A stretch of DNA of 64,000 nt from Pseudomonas wuhanensis (GCF_030687395.1 NZ_CP117430.1:5208001-5272000), one strand, 5' to 3'. Numbered from the stretch's first letter, positions 53,396 through 62,897 are shown. A program made the numbers and translations. Notes: a model not told the origin generated them from the letters alone.

Positions 53396-55080
53396 AAGCC
53401 TTCGCCGACTTGTATGCCGAACTCGATGCCACCACCTCGAGCAACGCCAAACTGACGGCGATGCAGAACTATTTCGCCCAAGCCGCGCCTGAAGATGCCG
53501 CCTGGGCGGTGTACTTTCTGTCCGGTGGACGACCTCGGCAATTGGTGCCGGTACGAATGCTGCGGGAAATGGCAACCGCGTTTTCCGGGCTCTCGCCCTG
53601 GTTGTTCGAAGAAAGTTATCAGGCCGTCGGTGATCTGGCGGAAACCATTTCACTGGTGCTGCCCGAAACGCTCCACACCTCTACCGACGGGCTGGCGGTG
53701 TGGATCGAAAACAAACTGCTGCCGCTGCGTAACGCCGCCCCGCAGACCCTCGCCGAATGCTTGCCGGCCCTGTGGGCGCAACTGGATCGCCAGAGTCTGA
53801 TGCTGTGCATCAAATTGATCACTGGCAGTTTCCGTGTCGGAGTTTCGAAATTGCTGGTCACCCGCGCCTTGGCGGCCATGGCCGGGCTCGACAGCAAACG
53901 CGTGGCCCAGCGGCTGGTGGGTTACACCGATCTGTCTAACCGCCCAAGCGCCGCCAGTTACCTGAAGCTGATCGCTCCCGAATCACCCAATGAGCATGCC
54001 CAACGGGGTGGCCAACCGTACCCGTTTTTCCTCGCCCATGCGTTGTCGCACCCGGTCGAGCAGTTTGAAGCCCTGCTCGGAGCGGCCAGTCAGTGGCAAG
54101 TGGAATGGAAGTGGGACGGCATCCGCGCTCAAGTGGTCAAGCGCGAGGGGCGCTTGTGGATCTGGTCACGAGGTGAAGAGCTGGTAAGCGAACGCTTCCC
54201 CGAATTGGACAGCCTGGTTCACGGTTTGCCCGATGGCACGGTGATCGACGGTGAAATCGTCGCCTGGAAAGCTGCACAACCGGGCATCAACGACACCTTC
54301 GACCCGCAATCGCCATCGTCACCCGCCGTACAACCCTTCGCCCTGTTGCAACAGCGGATCGGCCGTAGAACGCTGAGCAAGAAAATCCTCGATGAAGTGC
54401 CCGTGGTCATCCTGGCCTATGACCTGCTGGAGTGGCAGGGTGAGGATTGGCGTAACCAGACTCAGGCCACGCGCCGCACTCAGCTGGAGCAACTCATCCT
54501 CACCTGCGCAAACCCAGTGTTACTGAGCTCGCCCGTGCTGACCGGTGAAGACTGGTTTGACCTCGCCCGCCAACGAGAAGCCTCCCGCAGACTGGGCGTC
54601 GAAGGCATGATGCTCAAGGCCCGCGATGCGCTGTATGGCGTCGGGCGGACCAAGGACATGGGCGTGTGGTGGAAATGGAAAGTCGACCCGTTCAGCGTCG
54701 ATGCGGTGCTGATCTATGCCCAGCAGGGCCATGGGCGCCGGGCCAGTCTCTACACTGATTACACCTTCGCTGTGTGGGACGGCCCACCCTCTGCCCGCGA
54801 GCGAACACTGGTGCCTTTCGCCAAGGCTTACTCCGGGTTGACTGACGAAGAAATACGGCAGGTCGACAGCATCGTACGCAAGACCACTGTGGAAAAATTC
54901 GGACCGGTGAGTAGTGTGAAGCCGACCCTGGTGTTTGAACTGGGGTTCGAGGGCATTGCCCTGTCGAAGCGGCACAAGAGCGGGATTGCGGTGCGGTTTC
55001 CGAGGATGCTGCGTTGGCGGCAGGACAAGTCGGTGGAGGACGCTGACAGCTTGGCGACGTTGCAGGATTTGCTCGCCTGA
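53392..55080 (+). CDS. ATP-dependent DNA ligase (repair-associated)
   Basis: The 562-residue ligase has the nucleotidyl-accepting Lys K240 in VEWKWDGIRAQ, followed by RGEELVSERFPE and DGEIVAWK. Motif V is MLKARD and the late VWWKWKVDP is the typical end of the adenylation domain; an OB-fold follows with ELGFEGIALSKRHKSG. The N-terminal roughly 220 residues are the helical DNA-binding domain. It is distinct from the NAD-dependent LigA. It is coupled to the upstream exonuclease, but the helicase and PdeM genes often found downstream are absent. Confidence 0.92.
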   Translation: MKAFADLYAELDATTSSNAKLTAMQNYFAQAAPEDAAWAVYFLSGGRPRQLVPVRMLREMATAFSGLSPWLFEESYQAVGDLAETISLVLPETLHTSTDGLAVWIENKLLPLRNAAPQTLAECLPALWAQLDRQSLMLCIKLITGSFRVGVSKLLVTRALAAMAGLDSKRVAQRLVGYTDLSNRPSAASYLKLIAPESPNEHAQRGGQPYPFFLAHALSHPVEQFEALLGAASQWQVEWKWDGIRAQVVKREGRLWIWSRGEELVSERFPELDSLVHGLPDGTVIDGEIVAWKAAQPGINDTFDPQSPSSPAVQPFALLQQRIGRRTLSKKILDEVPVVILAYDLLEWQGEDWRNQTQATRRTQLEQLILTCANPVLLSSPVLTGEDWFDLARQREASRRLGVEGMMLKARDALYGVGRTKDMGVWWKWKVDPFSVDAVLIYAQQGHGRRASLYTDYTFAVWDGPPSARERTLVPFAKAYSGLTDEEIRQVDSIVRKTTVEKFGPVSSVKPTLVFELGFEGIALSKRHKSGIAVRFPRMLRWRQDKSVEDADSLATLQDLLA

Positions 55081-55121
55081 TCCGATTCCTGTGGCTAATG
55101 CCAGTAAGTTAAGGCGCAGAA

Positions 55122-55215
55122 CCTGTGGGAGCGTGGCTTGCCCGCGAAGAACGATAACGCGAAATACCTGAAAAACCGCGGGGCATTCTTCGCGGGCAAG
55201 CCACGCTCCCACAGG
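55122..55215. repeat. REP pair (REPIN), GAGCGTGGC variant
   Basis: CCTGTGGGAGCGTGGCTTGC mirrors GCAAGCCACGCTCCCACAGG, with a central GAAGAACGATAACGCG spacer. Both halves share the same T-for-G change. It sits in the 367-base gap between the ligase and the basic-amino-acid operon; the rest of the gap is the operon's A/T-rich promoter region, with no clear operator. Confidence 0.85.
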
Positions 55216-55447
55216 ATTTTCGTCGCATTAGGGCAAGCTTCCTCACCACACTGCGCACCATCCAGGCGCGGGAATCTGACGATGCCCATTTTCGTGCACA
55301 GATCGCGCTTTGCCACTTCTTGTATTACCTTTTAAACGCTTGTTCGGGACTCTGGTTCGGAAATTGCTACTTTGAATAGGTCTGACGCTTTCCAGTAACA
55401 GTACTTCTGCGCCACAAGCGCTCATATTGGTTCTTAGGGATTGAATA

Positions 55448-56230
55448 ATGAAAAAAGCATTGCTGACCCTTTCTGCACTGGCGTTGTGCATGGCTGCCGG
55501 CTCCGCGCTGGCCAAGGAATACAAAGAATTGCGTTTTGGCGTTGACCCTTCTTACGCGCCGTTCGAATCCAAAGCAGCCGACGGCAGCCTGGTAGGCTTC
55601 GACATCGATCTGGGCAATGCGATCTGCGCCGAGCTGAAGGTCAAGTGCAAATGGGTCGAAAGCGATTTCGACGGCATGATTCCGGGCCTCAAGGCCAATA
55701 AATTCGACGGTGTGATCTCTTCGATGACCGTCACCCCGGCCCGCGAAAAAGTCATCGACTTCTCCGACGAGCTGTTCTCCGGCCCAACCGCTTATGTGTT
55801 CAAGAAAGGTTCCGGTCTGAGCGAAGATGTTGCGTCGCTGAAGGGCAAAACCGTCGGCTACGAGCAAGGCACCATCCAGGAAGCCTACGCCAAGGCCGTG
55901 CTGGACAAGGCGGGCGTGAAAACCCAGGCCTATCAGAACCAGGATCAGGTGTATTCCGACCTGACTTCCGGCCGTCTCGACGCGGCAATCCAGGACATGC
56001 TGCAAGCCGAACTGGGCTTCTTGAAGTCGCCAAAAGGCGAAGGCTACGAAGTCAGCAAGCCGGTCGACAGTGAATTGCTGCCGTCGAAAACAGCTATCGG
56101 TATCTCTAAAGGTAACAAAGACCTCAAAGAGCTTTTGAATAAAGGTATCAAAGCGTTACACGACGATGGCACCTACGCCACCATTCAGAAGAAACACTTT
56201 GGCGATCTGAATCTGTACAGCGGCAAATAA
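55448..56230 (+). CDS. aotJ: Basic amino-acid ABC transporter, periplasmic binding protein (AotJ/HisJ/ArgT-like)
   Basis: The 260-residue precursor has a signal peptide ending GSALA-KEYKEL. The mature start LRFGVDPSYAPFESKAADGS and GFDIDLGNAICAELKVKC (with the paired Cys of LAO/His-binding proteins) identify a lysine/arginine/ornithine or histidine binding protein. It captures the substrate for the QM permease. It heads the operon J-Q-M-O-P as in P. aeruginosa aotJQMOP. An intrinsic terminator follows directly. Confidence 0.85.
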   Translation: MKKALLTLSALALCMAAGSALAKEYKELRFGVDPSYAPFESKAADGSLVGFDIDLGNAICAELKVKCKWVESDFDGMIPGLKANKFDGVISSMTVTPAREKVIDFSDELFSGPTAYVFKKGSGLSEDVASLKGKTVGYEQGTIQEAYAKAVLDKAGVKTQAYQNQDQVYSDLTSGRLDAAIQDMLQAELGFLKSPKGEGYEVSKPVDSELLPSKTAIGISKGNKDLKELLNKGIKALHDDGTYATIQKKHFGDLNLYSGK

Positions 56231-56236
56231 TGCCCG

Positions 56237-56264
56237 GCGCCCATCTCGCGATGGGCGCTTTTTT
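56237..56264 (+). terminator. Intergenic terminator between the binding-protein and permease genes
   Basis: GCGCCCATC (56237-56245) pairs with GATGGGCGC (56250-56258) around TCGC, followed by six T residues, 6 bases after the stop. It is likely a partial terminator that limits permease expression. Confidence 0.9.
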
Positions 56265-56286
56265 CACCCGATCAGGTTGCTGATTT

Positions 56287-57015
56287 ATGTTTGAAAACCT
56301 ATTACAAAATCTGGGGCTCTCAGCCTTCAGCCTCCAGGGCTTCGGTCCGTTGCTGATGGAAGGCACCTGGATGACCATCAAATTATCGGTGTTGTCGCTG
56401 CTGGTGGCTGTGTTGCTCGGCCTGCTGGGCGCCAGTGCCAAGCTGTCAAAAGTCAAACTGCTGCGGATATTGGCCCAGTGCTATACCACACTGATTCGCG
56501 GGGTGCCCGACCTGGTGCTGATGCTGCTGATCTTCTACAGCCTGCAAACCTGGCTGACCTCGTTTACCGATTTCATGGAATGGGAATACATCGAGATCAA
56601 CCCGTTCAGCGCCGGGGTCATTACCCTGGGCTTCATTTATGGCGCCTACTTCACCGAAACGTTCCGCGGGGCGATTCTCGCCGTGCCACGGGGTCAGGTC
56701 GAAGCCGCTATCGCCTACGGCCTCAAACGTGGCCAGCGGTTCTGGATCGTGGTGTTCCCGCAAATGATGCGCTTCGCCCTGCCGGGCATCGGTAACAACT
56801 GGATGGTGATGCTCAAGGCCACTGCGCTGGTCTCGATCATCGGCCTCGCCGACCTGGTCAAGGCCGCGCAGGACGCCGGTAAAAGTACTTATCAACTGTT
56901 CTACTTCCTGGTGCTGGCCGCATTGATTTACCTGGTGATCACCAGTGCCTCCAACGTCGTCCTGCGCTGGCTCGAACGCCGCTACGCCGCCGGTTCCCGG
57001 GAGGCCGTACGATGA
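56287..57015 (+). CDS. aotQ: Basic amino-acid ABC transporter permease AotQ-like
   Basis: The 242-residue HisQ-type permease has GTWMTIKLSVLSLLVAVLLG, LIRGVPDLVLMLLIFY and the EAA-like coupling loop GQVEAAIAYGLKRGQRFW. It forms the membrane channel with AotM. It overlaps the next gene by ATGA. Confidence 0.9.
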   Translation: MFENLLQNLGLSAFSLQGFGPLLMEGTWMTIKLSVLSLLVAVLLGLLGASAKLSKVKLLRILAQCYTTLIRGVPDLVLMLLIFYSLQTWLTSFTDFMEWEYIEINPFSAGVITLGFIYGAYFTETFRGAILAVPRGQVEAAIAYGLKRGQRFWIVVFPQMMRFALPGIGNNWMVMLKATALVSIIGLADLVKAAQDAGKSTYQLFYFLVLAALIYLVITSASNVVLRWLERRYAAGSREAVR

Positions 57016-57722
57016 TCGAACTCTTGCAGGAATATTGGAGACCCTTCCTTTATACCGACGGCTACAACATCACTGGCCTGGCCATGACCATGTGGCTGCT
57101 CAGCGCGTCGATCTTCATCGGTTTTGTGGTGTCGATCCCGCTGTCCATCGCCAGGGTTTCGCCCAAGGTCTACATCCGCTGGCCGGTGCAGTTTTACACC
57201 TACCTGTTCCGGGGCACGCCGCTGTATATCCAGCTGCTGATTTGCTACACCGGCATCTACAGCCTGGCGGCCGTGCGTGCCCAGCCAGTCCTCGATGCGT
57301 TCTTTCGCGATGCGATGAACTGCACGATCCTGGCCTTCGCCCTGAACACCTGCGCCTACACCACGGAGATCTTCGCCGGGGCGATTCGCAGCATGGCGCA
57401 CGGTGAAGTCGAAGCCGCCAAGGCTTACGGTCTGTCAGGCTGGAAGCTCTACGCCTACGTGATCATGCCGTCGGCCCTGCGTCGCTCGTTGCCTTATTAC
57501 AGCAACGAAGTGATTCTGATGCTGCACTCGACCACCGTAGCGTTTACCGCGACCATCCCGGATGTATTGAAAGTCGCTCGCGACGCGAACTCTGCGACCT
57601 TCCTGACATTCCAGTCGTTCGGCATCGCCGCGCTGATCTACCTGACCGTTACCTTTGCGCTGGTCGGCCTGTTCCGCCTCGCCGAACGCCGATGGCTGGC
57701 CTTCCTCGGGCCGACTCATTAG
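57012..57722 (+). CDS. aotM: Basic amino-acid ABC transporter permease AotM-like
   Basis: The 236-residue HisM-type permease has GLAMTMWLLSASIFIGFVV, YTYLFRGTPLYIQLLICYTG and the EAA-like loop GEVEAAKAYGLSGWKLY. It is coupled to the upstream permease by ATGA and lies 12 bases before the hydrolase-like gene. Confidence 0.9.
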   Translation: MIELLQEYWRPFLYTDGYNITGLAMTMWLLSASIFIGFVVSIPLSIARVSPKVYIRWPVQFYTYLFRGTPLYIQLLICYTGIYSLAAVRAQPVLDAFFRDAMNCTILAFALNTCAYTTEIFAGAIRSMAHGEVEAAKAYGLSGWKLYAYVIMPSALRRSLPYYSNEVILMLHSTTVAFTATIPDVLKVARDANSATFLTFQSFGIAALIYLTVTFALVGLFRLAERRWLAFLGPTH

Positions 57723-57734
57723 GACAACTCGTAC

Positions 57735-58853
57735 ATGCGCCACCAGATTCATGACCTGCTGGCCCCGCTGCCGGGGACCGTGCGACAGATTCACAGCTTC
57801 CACTTCGGCTCGCCGTCGGCCAAAGGCAAGATTTACATCCAGTCCTCCCTGCATGCCGACGAATTGCCCGGCATGTTGGTAGCCTGGCACCTCAAGCAAC
57901 GTCTGGCGGAGCTGGAAGCCGTCGGCCGGCTGCGCAGTGAAATCGTGCTGGTGCCCGTGGCCAACCCGGTCGGCCTGGAACAAGTGTTGATGGACGTTCC
58001 ACTGGGCCGCTACGAGCTGGAAAGCGGGCAGAACTTCAATCGCTGGTTCGTCGACTTGAGTGAAGAAGTCGGCTACGAGATCGAAGGCCTGCTCGGCGAC
58101 GATCCGCAACGCAACCTCGAACTGATCCGCGACAGCCTGCGCAAGGCTTTGGCGCGGCAGACCGCAGGCACTCAACTGCAATCCCAGCGCCTGACCCTGC
58201 AACGGCTGGCCTGCGATGCAGACATGGTGCTGGACCTGCATTGCGATTTCGAAGCCGTGGCGCACCTTTACACCACGCCCGAGGCTTGGCCGCAGGTCGA
58301 GCCGCTGGCGCGCTACATTGGTTCCGAAGCCAGCCTGCTGGCCACCGACTCTGGCGGCCAGTCGTTCGATGAATGCTTCACCCTGCTGTGGTGGCAGTTG
58401 AAAGAGCGCTTCGGCGAGCAGTTCGAGATTCCGCTGGGCAGTTTTTCAGTCACCGTCGAATTGCGCGGCCAGGGTGACGTCAATCACCCATTGGCCAGCC
58501 TCGACTGCCAGGCGCTGATCGATTATCTGATTCATTTCGGCGCAATTGTCGGTGAGCCGGCGCCATTACCGGATCTGCCCTACCCGGCCACACCGCTGGC
58601 CGGCGTCGAACCGGTGGCGACACCGGTGGGCGGGCTGCTGGTGTTCACGGCCCTGCCCGGGGAATACCTGGAGGCCGGGCAACTGATCGCCGAAATCATC
58701 GACCCGATCAATGATCGTGTCACCCCTGTTCATTGCACCGCCGCCGGGCTGATGTACGCCCGTTCGCTGCGGCGCATGGCAACTGCCGGTATGGTGATCG
58801 CCCACGTCGCGGGCACCGAAGCCTATCGCAGCGGCTACCTACTTTCGCCTTGA
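57735..58853 (+). CDS. aotO: Succinylglutamate desuccinylase/aspartoacylase family protein, AotO-like
   Basis: This 372-residue zinc carboxypeptidase-like (M14/AstE) protein has Zn ligands in [13 protein letters not shown] and [14 protein letters not shown], a substrate-binding NPVGLEQ with GQNFNRWF, and the catalytic Glu region [13 protein letters not shown]. It occupies the aotO place between permease and ATPase genes; in P. aeruginosa this member's reaction is unknown and it is not needed for uptake. A deacylase acting on N-acylated basic amino acids is inference. Confidence 0.85.
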   Translation: MRHQIHDLLAPLPGTVRQIHSFHFGSPSAKGKIYIQSSLHADELPGMLVAWHLKQRLAELEAVGRLRSEIVLVPVANPVGLEQVLMDVPLGRYELESGQNFNRWFVDLSEEVGYEIEGLLGDDPQRNLELIRDSLRKALARQTAGTQLQSQRLTLQRLACDADMVLDLHCDFEAVAHLYTTPEAWPQVEPLARYIGSEASLLATDSGGQSFDECFTLLWWQLKERFGEQFEIPLGSFSVTVELRGQGDVNHPLASLDCQALIDYLIHFGAIVGEPAPLPDLPYPATPLAGVEPVATPVGGLLVFTALPGEYLEAGQLIAEIIDPINDRVTPVHCTAAGLMYARSLRRMATAGMVIAHVAGTEAYRSGYLLSP

Positions 58854-58866
58854 GGACGCATGCCCC

Positions 58867-59631
58867 ATGTACAAACTGACCATTGAAGGCCTGCATAAAA
58901 GCTATGGCGATCATCAGGTGCTCAAAGGCGTTTCGCTCAAGGCCAAAACCGGCGACGTCATCAGCCTGATCGGCGCCAGCGGCTCGGGCAAAAGCACCTT
59001 TTTGCGCTGCATCAACTTTCTCGAACAACCCAACGACGGCGCCATGAGCCTGGACGGCCAGAACATCCGCATGATCAAGGATCGCCACGGCATGCACGTG
59101 GCCGACGCCGATGAGCTGCAACGGATCCGCACCCGCTTGGCCATGGTGTTCCAGCACTTCAACCTGTGGAGCCACATGACGGTGCTGGAAAACATCACCA
59201 TGGCCCCGCGCCGGGTACTCGGTTGCAGCAAGAAAGAGGCCGAAGACCGTGCCCGACGTTACCTCGACAAGGTTGGCCTGGCGCCACGCGTGGCGGATCA
59301 GTACCCGGCCTTCCTTTCGGGCGGCCAGCAACAACGGGTAGCCATTGCCCGCGCACTGGCCATGGAACCGGAAGTCATGCTGTTCGACGAACCGACCTCG
59401 GCGCTAGACCCGGAACTGGTCGGCGAAGTGCTCAAAGTCATCCAGGGCCTGGCCGAAGAAGGCCGGACCATGATCATGGTCACCCACGAAATGAGCTTCG
59501 CTCGCAAGGTATCGAGCCAGGTGCTGTTCCTGCACCAGGGGCTGGTGGAGGAAGAAGGTGCGCCGGAAGACGTACTGGGCAATCCGAAGAGTGAGCGACT
59601 GAAGCAGTTCCTCAGTGGCAACCTCAAGTAA
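58867..59631 (+). CDS. aotP: Basic amino-acid ABC transporter ATP-binding protein AotP-like
   Basis: In this 254-residue HisP-type ATPase, Walker A is [12 protein letters not shown], the signature is [15 protein letters not shown], Walker B is [17 protein letters not shown], and the switch region is VTHEMSFAR. The inserted [17 protein letters not shown] loop is typical of HisP-like ATPases. It is the last gene of the operon; no argR follows. Confidence 0.92.
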   Translation: MYKLTIEGLHKSYGDHQVLKGVSLKAKTGDVISLIGASGSGKSTFLRCINFLEQPNDGAMSLDGQNIRMIKDRHGMHVADADELQRIRTRLAMVFQHFNLWSHMTVLENITMAPRRVLGCSKKEAEDRARRYLDKVGLAPRVADQYPAFLSGGQQQRVAIARALAMEPEVMLFDEPTSALDPELVGEVLKVIQGLAEEGRTMIMVTHEMSFARKVSSQVLFLHQGLVEEEGAPEDVLGNPKSERLKQFLSGNLK

Positions 59632-59640
59632 CCCACCATC

Positions 59641-59745
59641 CTGTTGGAGCGAGGCTTGCCCGCGAAGAACGATAACGCGGTCATCCTATAGACCGAGTTG
59701 CCTTCATCGCGGGCAAGTCGGATCGCCGCACCGCTCGCTCCTACA
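59641..59745. repeat. Degenerate REP pair
   Basis: GGAGCGAGGCTTGCCCGCGA and TCATCGCGGGCAAGTCGGAT face each other. The left flank shares GAAGAACGATAACGCG with the REPIN at 55122-55215. The right half carries an insertion before CGCTCCTACA, so it is decayed. Confidence 0.7.
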
Positions 59746-59768
59746 AAAACGGATTTCGCTAACAGATA

Positions 59769-59978
59769 TCAGACCACAGGCGCGGGAGGCGGCTCATCCG
59801 GCAGGGTGGGCTCACCGGGCTCTGTCGGATCTTCGTTGGGGGTGTCGGGGTCAGGCTGATGGGGGATGCCCCCTGCCATGCTGACTGGCGGATGTGCCAA
59901 CAAGGACCAGGCCAGCACGCCAACCTGATTGGGCTCAAGCCTTGCCAGTTCGGCACTTATTCGCGGATCGATCTTCAT
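59769..59978 (-). CDS. Small protein with Pro/Glu-rich tail, unknown function
   Basis: This 69-residue product has AGGAGT 7 bases before ATG 59978. The first half is helical (MKIDPRISAELARLEPNQVG) with a short hydrophobic stretch VLAWSLLAHP. The second half is acidic and Pro-rich (PDPDTPNEDPTEPGEPTLP). No family recognised and no signal peptide. It is transcribed in the same direction as dcd, about 107 bases downstream of it. Confidence 0.65.
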   Translation of the reverse strand: MKIDPRISAELARLEPNQVGVLAWSLLAHPPVSMAGGIPHQPDPDTPNEDPTEPGEPTLPDEPPPAPVV

Positions 59979-60085
59979 GAAGCACTCCTGAGCGATGGCC
60001 CTATCCGCCTTGCGCGAATCAGAGCAGTACATTCCATAGAGTGTACGCCCGCTCAGGAATTCCAACGGTTTGTCAGACGGCTGAC

Positions 60086-60652
60086 TCAGGTACGCGGCAG
60101 GGTTACGCCACGCTGGCCCTGGTACTTGCCGCCACGGTCCTTGTAGGAGACTTCGCACGCTTCGTCCGACTCAAGGAACAACATCTGCGCCACGCCTTCG
60201 TTCGCGTAGATTTTCGCCGGCAGATTGGTGGTGTTGGAGAACTCCAGGGTCACATGACCTTCCCACTCAGGCTCGAGCGGCGTGACGTTGACGATGATGC
60301 CGCAACGCGCGTAGGTGCTTTTACCCAGGCAAATGGTCAATACGTTACGCGGGATGCGGAAGTATTCGACGGTGCTGGCCAGAGCGAAGGAGTTCGGCGG
60401 AATGATGCACACGTCGCTGTGGATGTCGACGAAGCTGCCAGCATCGAAGTTTTTCGGGTCGACGATCGCCGAATTGATGTTGGTAAACACCTTGAAGTGA
60501 TTGGTGCAACGCACATCGTAGCCGTAGCTGGACACGCCGTAGGAGATCACACGGCTATCGTCTCTGCCGCGCACCTGGCGCTCGACGAAAGGCTCGATCA
60601 TGCCGTGTTCCTGCGCCATGCGGCGAATCCACTTGTCCGATTTGATGCTCAT
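60086..60652 (-). CDS. dcd: dCTP deaminase Dcd
   Basis: This 188-residue enzyme deaminates dCTP to dUTP for dTTP synthesis. Conserved stretches: [51 protein letters not shown] (catalytic Glu in the [10 protein letters not shown] segment) and [10 protein letters not shown]. Full length. Its promoter faces the cold-shock gene across 354 bases. Confidence 0.96.
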   Translation of the reverse strand: MSIKSDKWIRRMAQEHGMIEPFVERQVRGRDDSRVISYGVSSYGYDVRCTNHFKVFTNINSAIVDPKNFDAGSFVDIHSDVCIIPPNSFALASTVEYFRIPRNVLTICLGKSTYARCGIIVNVTPLEPEWEGHVTLEFSNTTNLPAKIYANEGVAQMLFLESDEACEVSYKDRGGKYQGQRGVTLPRT

Positions 60653-61006
60653 GGCGGGTGTCCTGAATAGCGAGGTGGAAAAATTCTGTCCGGCATCTTA
60701 CCGGGCAGGCGCGCCGGGTTCAAAGTCCGGGAGACAATTCTCGACGATCCCCCGTGAATTCCGGGTCTTCAGCGCCATTCGATGCACCGTCAGTCATGAA
60801 AACAGAGAAACCTTCGCAGGAAGCATTGGCACGTTCCGGAAAAAGGGTTAAGGTGGCGCCACTGTGCTGCTTGTGTCACTGAGAATCTCTACACGATATG
60901 TTGAATTTCGATCCAACCATCTACAAGAATTTTTCCTGCTCTTTGCACTCAGTCTCGGCCAGGGTTCTTCCTGCGTCGCAGTTATCTTTGTTCAAGGAGT
61001 TACACC
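60653..61006 (+). promoter_or_regulatory. Divergent promoter region and long leader of the cold-shock gene
   Basis: These 354 gene-free bases lie between dcd and the csp gene. The last roughly 110 bases before the csp start are pyrimidine- and A/T-rich (ATCTACAAGAATTTTTCCTG) and end with AAGGAG at 60994-60999. A long, structured 5' leader that controls translation in the cold is typical of cspA-type genes; its exact start is not defined here. Confidence 0.5.
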
Positions 61007-61216
61007 ATGTCTAATCGCCAAACTGGTACCGTTAAGTGGTTCAACGATGAAAAAGGCTTCGGCTTCATCACTCCACAATCCGGTGACGACCTGTTCGTTC
61101 ACTTCAAAGCTATCCAATCCGACGGCTTCAAAAGCCTGAAAGAAGGCCAACAGGTTTCTTTCATCGCTACCCGCGGTCAGAAAGGCATGCAAGCTGAAGA
61201 AGTTCAAGTTATCTAA
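61007..61216 (+). CDS. Cold-shock domain protein (CspA/CapB family)
   Basis: This 69-residue, single cold-shock domain protein has RNP1 KGFGFITP and RNP2 DLFVHF intact, opening [16 protein letters not shown]. It binds single-stranded RNA/DNA and melts RNA structure. The AAGGAG ribosome site is strong. A terminator follows 18 bases after the stop. Confidence 0.95.
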   Translation: MSNRQTGTVKWFNDEKGFGFITPQSGDDLFVHFKAIQSDGFKSLKEGQQVSFIATRGQKGMQAEEVQVI

Positions 61217-61233
61217 CTTGTACTTGCTTTAGT

Positions 61234-61266
61234 AAAAAGCCCCGCCCTCAAAAGCGGGGCTTTTTT
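61234..61266 (+). terminator. Intrinsic terminator of the cold-shock gene
   Basis: GCCCCGC (61239-61245) pairs with GCGGGGC (61254-61260) around an 8-base loop, flanked by an A-run and six T residues. Confidence 0.92.
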
Positions 61267-61289
61267 GTGCCTGTCTGTTTTGCAGGCAA

Positions 61290-61320
61290 AAAAAATCGCA
61301 GCCCATGGCTGCGATTTTTT
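61290..61320. terminator. Bidirectional terminator, csp gene / DUF481 gene
   Basis: AAAAAATCGCAGCC (61290-61303) pairs with GGCTGCGATTTTTT (61307-61320). It lies 5 bases after the minus-strand DUF481 stop and backs up the csp terminator on the plus strand. Confidence 0.9.
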
Positions 61321-61325
61321 GCGTC

Positions 61326-62333
61326 TTACCAGGCCACGCCAAACCCAGCGGTGTAGCGGGTCTTGTCCAAATCAGCATCGTCGGTGCCGCTAATAATGTC
61401 TCTCTCGGCCTTCAGGTTAAGCGATGCCCATTCGGTCACCTTGTAGCGCAAGCCCATCTCGGCATCGAGCGCGTAGTCGGCCACGCCCGACAACGGCTTG
61501 CCCACTTCGCCATTGGTGAAGAACTCCACCCTCTTGCCGATCAGGTAGCGGTTGTAATCCCACTTCATCGCCAGGGAGTAGAAGTTTTCCTTGCTGCCAT
61601 CGCTGAACTCATAGTCCGTGCGGTTGACCAGCGAGCCCAGCGAGAATGCGCCCAGCTCGTCGTCCCAGAATTGGTAACCGGGGCCGGTACCGACTGTGCG
61701 CTGGCGGGCGAGCTCTTCGACCTTGTCGCGCTTATAGACTGCGCGCCCCTGCCAGAACCATTTTTCGGTCAGGAAACGGTCGAGCGAGTATTCGCCCCGC
61801 CAGTTGTCGGTAGTGACCACGTCATCCTGAAATTCGCGGTTGTACTCACCTTCTGCGGTGTGTCGCCATCTGCCATGGCGCGCAGTGGTCTTGAAGTCGA
61901 TATCGTAATCGTCGGTGTCTTTCTCGGCCCGCTGATAATCCAGCGCTGCATCGATATTACCCTTCCACACCAAATCCTCGACGACAGGCTTAGGCTTGAG
62001 CATCTGCTGGATACTGGCCAGCTCCACGGTCTTGGGGCCATCGCCGTTGGCCAGGGTGACCTTGCCGTCTTCTGCCGCGTGTAGCGCCTTGGCCTTCTCC
62101 CCGGTGTAGGCATCCTGTTTGACCAACAGTTGCTGATCACTCTCCAGGGTTTTGACCTGCTTCCAGTCGATCGGGACTGAGCCAGCATACTCGGTCTGAA
62201 TCAGCAGTTTGCCACCATCGAACACGGTGATTTTGCCGCTCAACTTGTCACCGTTCTTCAACCAGACGGTATCGGCGAGCAAGGGAGTGGAAGCACTGAC
62301 GACAGCGAGGCACAGCAAGGTTCTAGACAACAT
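61326..62333 (-). CDS. DUF481 (YdiY-like) outer-membrane protein
   Basis: The 335-residue precursor has a signal peptide (MLSRTLLCLAVVSASTPLLA-DT). Residues about 22-110 form a small beta domain (VWLKNGDKLSGKITVFDGGK) typical of YdiY proteins. The rest alternates polar and aromatic residues and ends in the outer-membrane signature Trp (AGFGVAW), consistent with a DUF481 beta-barrel. Ends at a bidirectional terminator. Confidence 0.88.
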   Translation of the reverse strand: MLSRTLLCLAVVSASTPLLADTVWLKNGDKLSGKITVFDGGKLLIQTEYAGSVPIDWKQVKTLESDQQLLVKQDAYTGEKAKALHAAEDGKVTLANGDGPKTVELASIQQMLKPKPVVEDLVWKGNIDAALDYQRAEKDTDDYDIDFKTTARHGRWRHTAEGEYNREFQDDVVTTDNWRGEYSLDRFLTEKWFWQGRAVYKRDKVEELARQRTVGTGPGYQFWDDELGAFSLGSLVNRTDYEFSDGSKENFYSLAMKWDYNRYLIGKRVEFFTNGEVGKPLSGVADYALDAEMGLRYKVTEWASLNLKAERDIISGTDDADLDKTRYTAGFGVAW

Positions 62334-62499
62334 AAGCGAATCGAAGGCTCAACTTTGCGAAAAAAAGTCGGCATTATCCATAGGAATAAGGCCCTAGCAA
62401 GGACTGACCCGACTTTTTCTATTGAGTTCATTTCTCAATGGGCGATCCAGGATTTACTCTACAGACGGTCAATGCGCATTTTTTCAGGAAGCCCGGGAC

Positions 62500-62853
62500 G
62501 TGACCGACTCAAACGCTGAAACCGAAAGCGCGGCGCAAATCCGACGCACGGCGCTCTACCTGACCTTGGCACAAGTGCCCGAAGGCAAAGTCGTGAGCTA
62601 TGGCCAGCTCGCCGAACTCGCGGGACTGGGTCGTGCTGCCCGCTGGGTCGGGCGAACACTCAGCCAATTGCCCGGCGACACTAAATTGCCCTGGCACCGT
62701 GTGCTAGGTGCCGGCGGTCGGATCAGTCTGCCCGTGGGCAGCCCTTCGGGGGATGAACAACGGGCCCGATTGCGCATGGAAGGCATCAGTATCCTGAACA
62801 ATCGTGTTGATATTCAGCGCCATGGGTGGCGCCCGGTAGAGCACAGCGGTTAG
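62500..62853 (+). CDS. Alkyltransferase-like protein (ATL, MGMT family)
   Basis: The 117-residue protein has the MGMT DNA-binding region (VPEGKVVSYGQLAELAGLG; RWVGRTLS). The alkyl-acceptor motif PCHRV is PWHRV here (Trp65 replaces Cys), the mark of ATL proteins, which bind O6-alkylguanine without repairing it and flag it for nucleotide-excision repair. GTG 62500 is chosen, with AGGAAG at 62485-62490; in-frame codons upstream have no homology-like content. Confidence 0.88.
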   Translation: MTDSNAETESAAQIRRTALYLTLAQVPEGKVVSYGQLAELAGLGRAARWVGRTLSQLPGDTKLPWHRVLGAGGRISLPVGSPSGDEQRARLRMEGISILNNRVDIQRHGWRPVEHSG

Positions 62854-62897
62854 AGTGCGCGCTTTGTTTCCGTAATTCTTGAGGCAGACTCCAGCCC

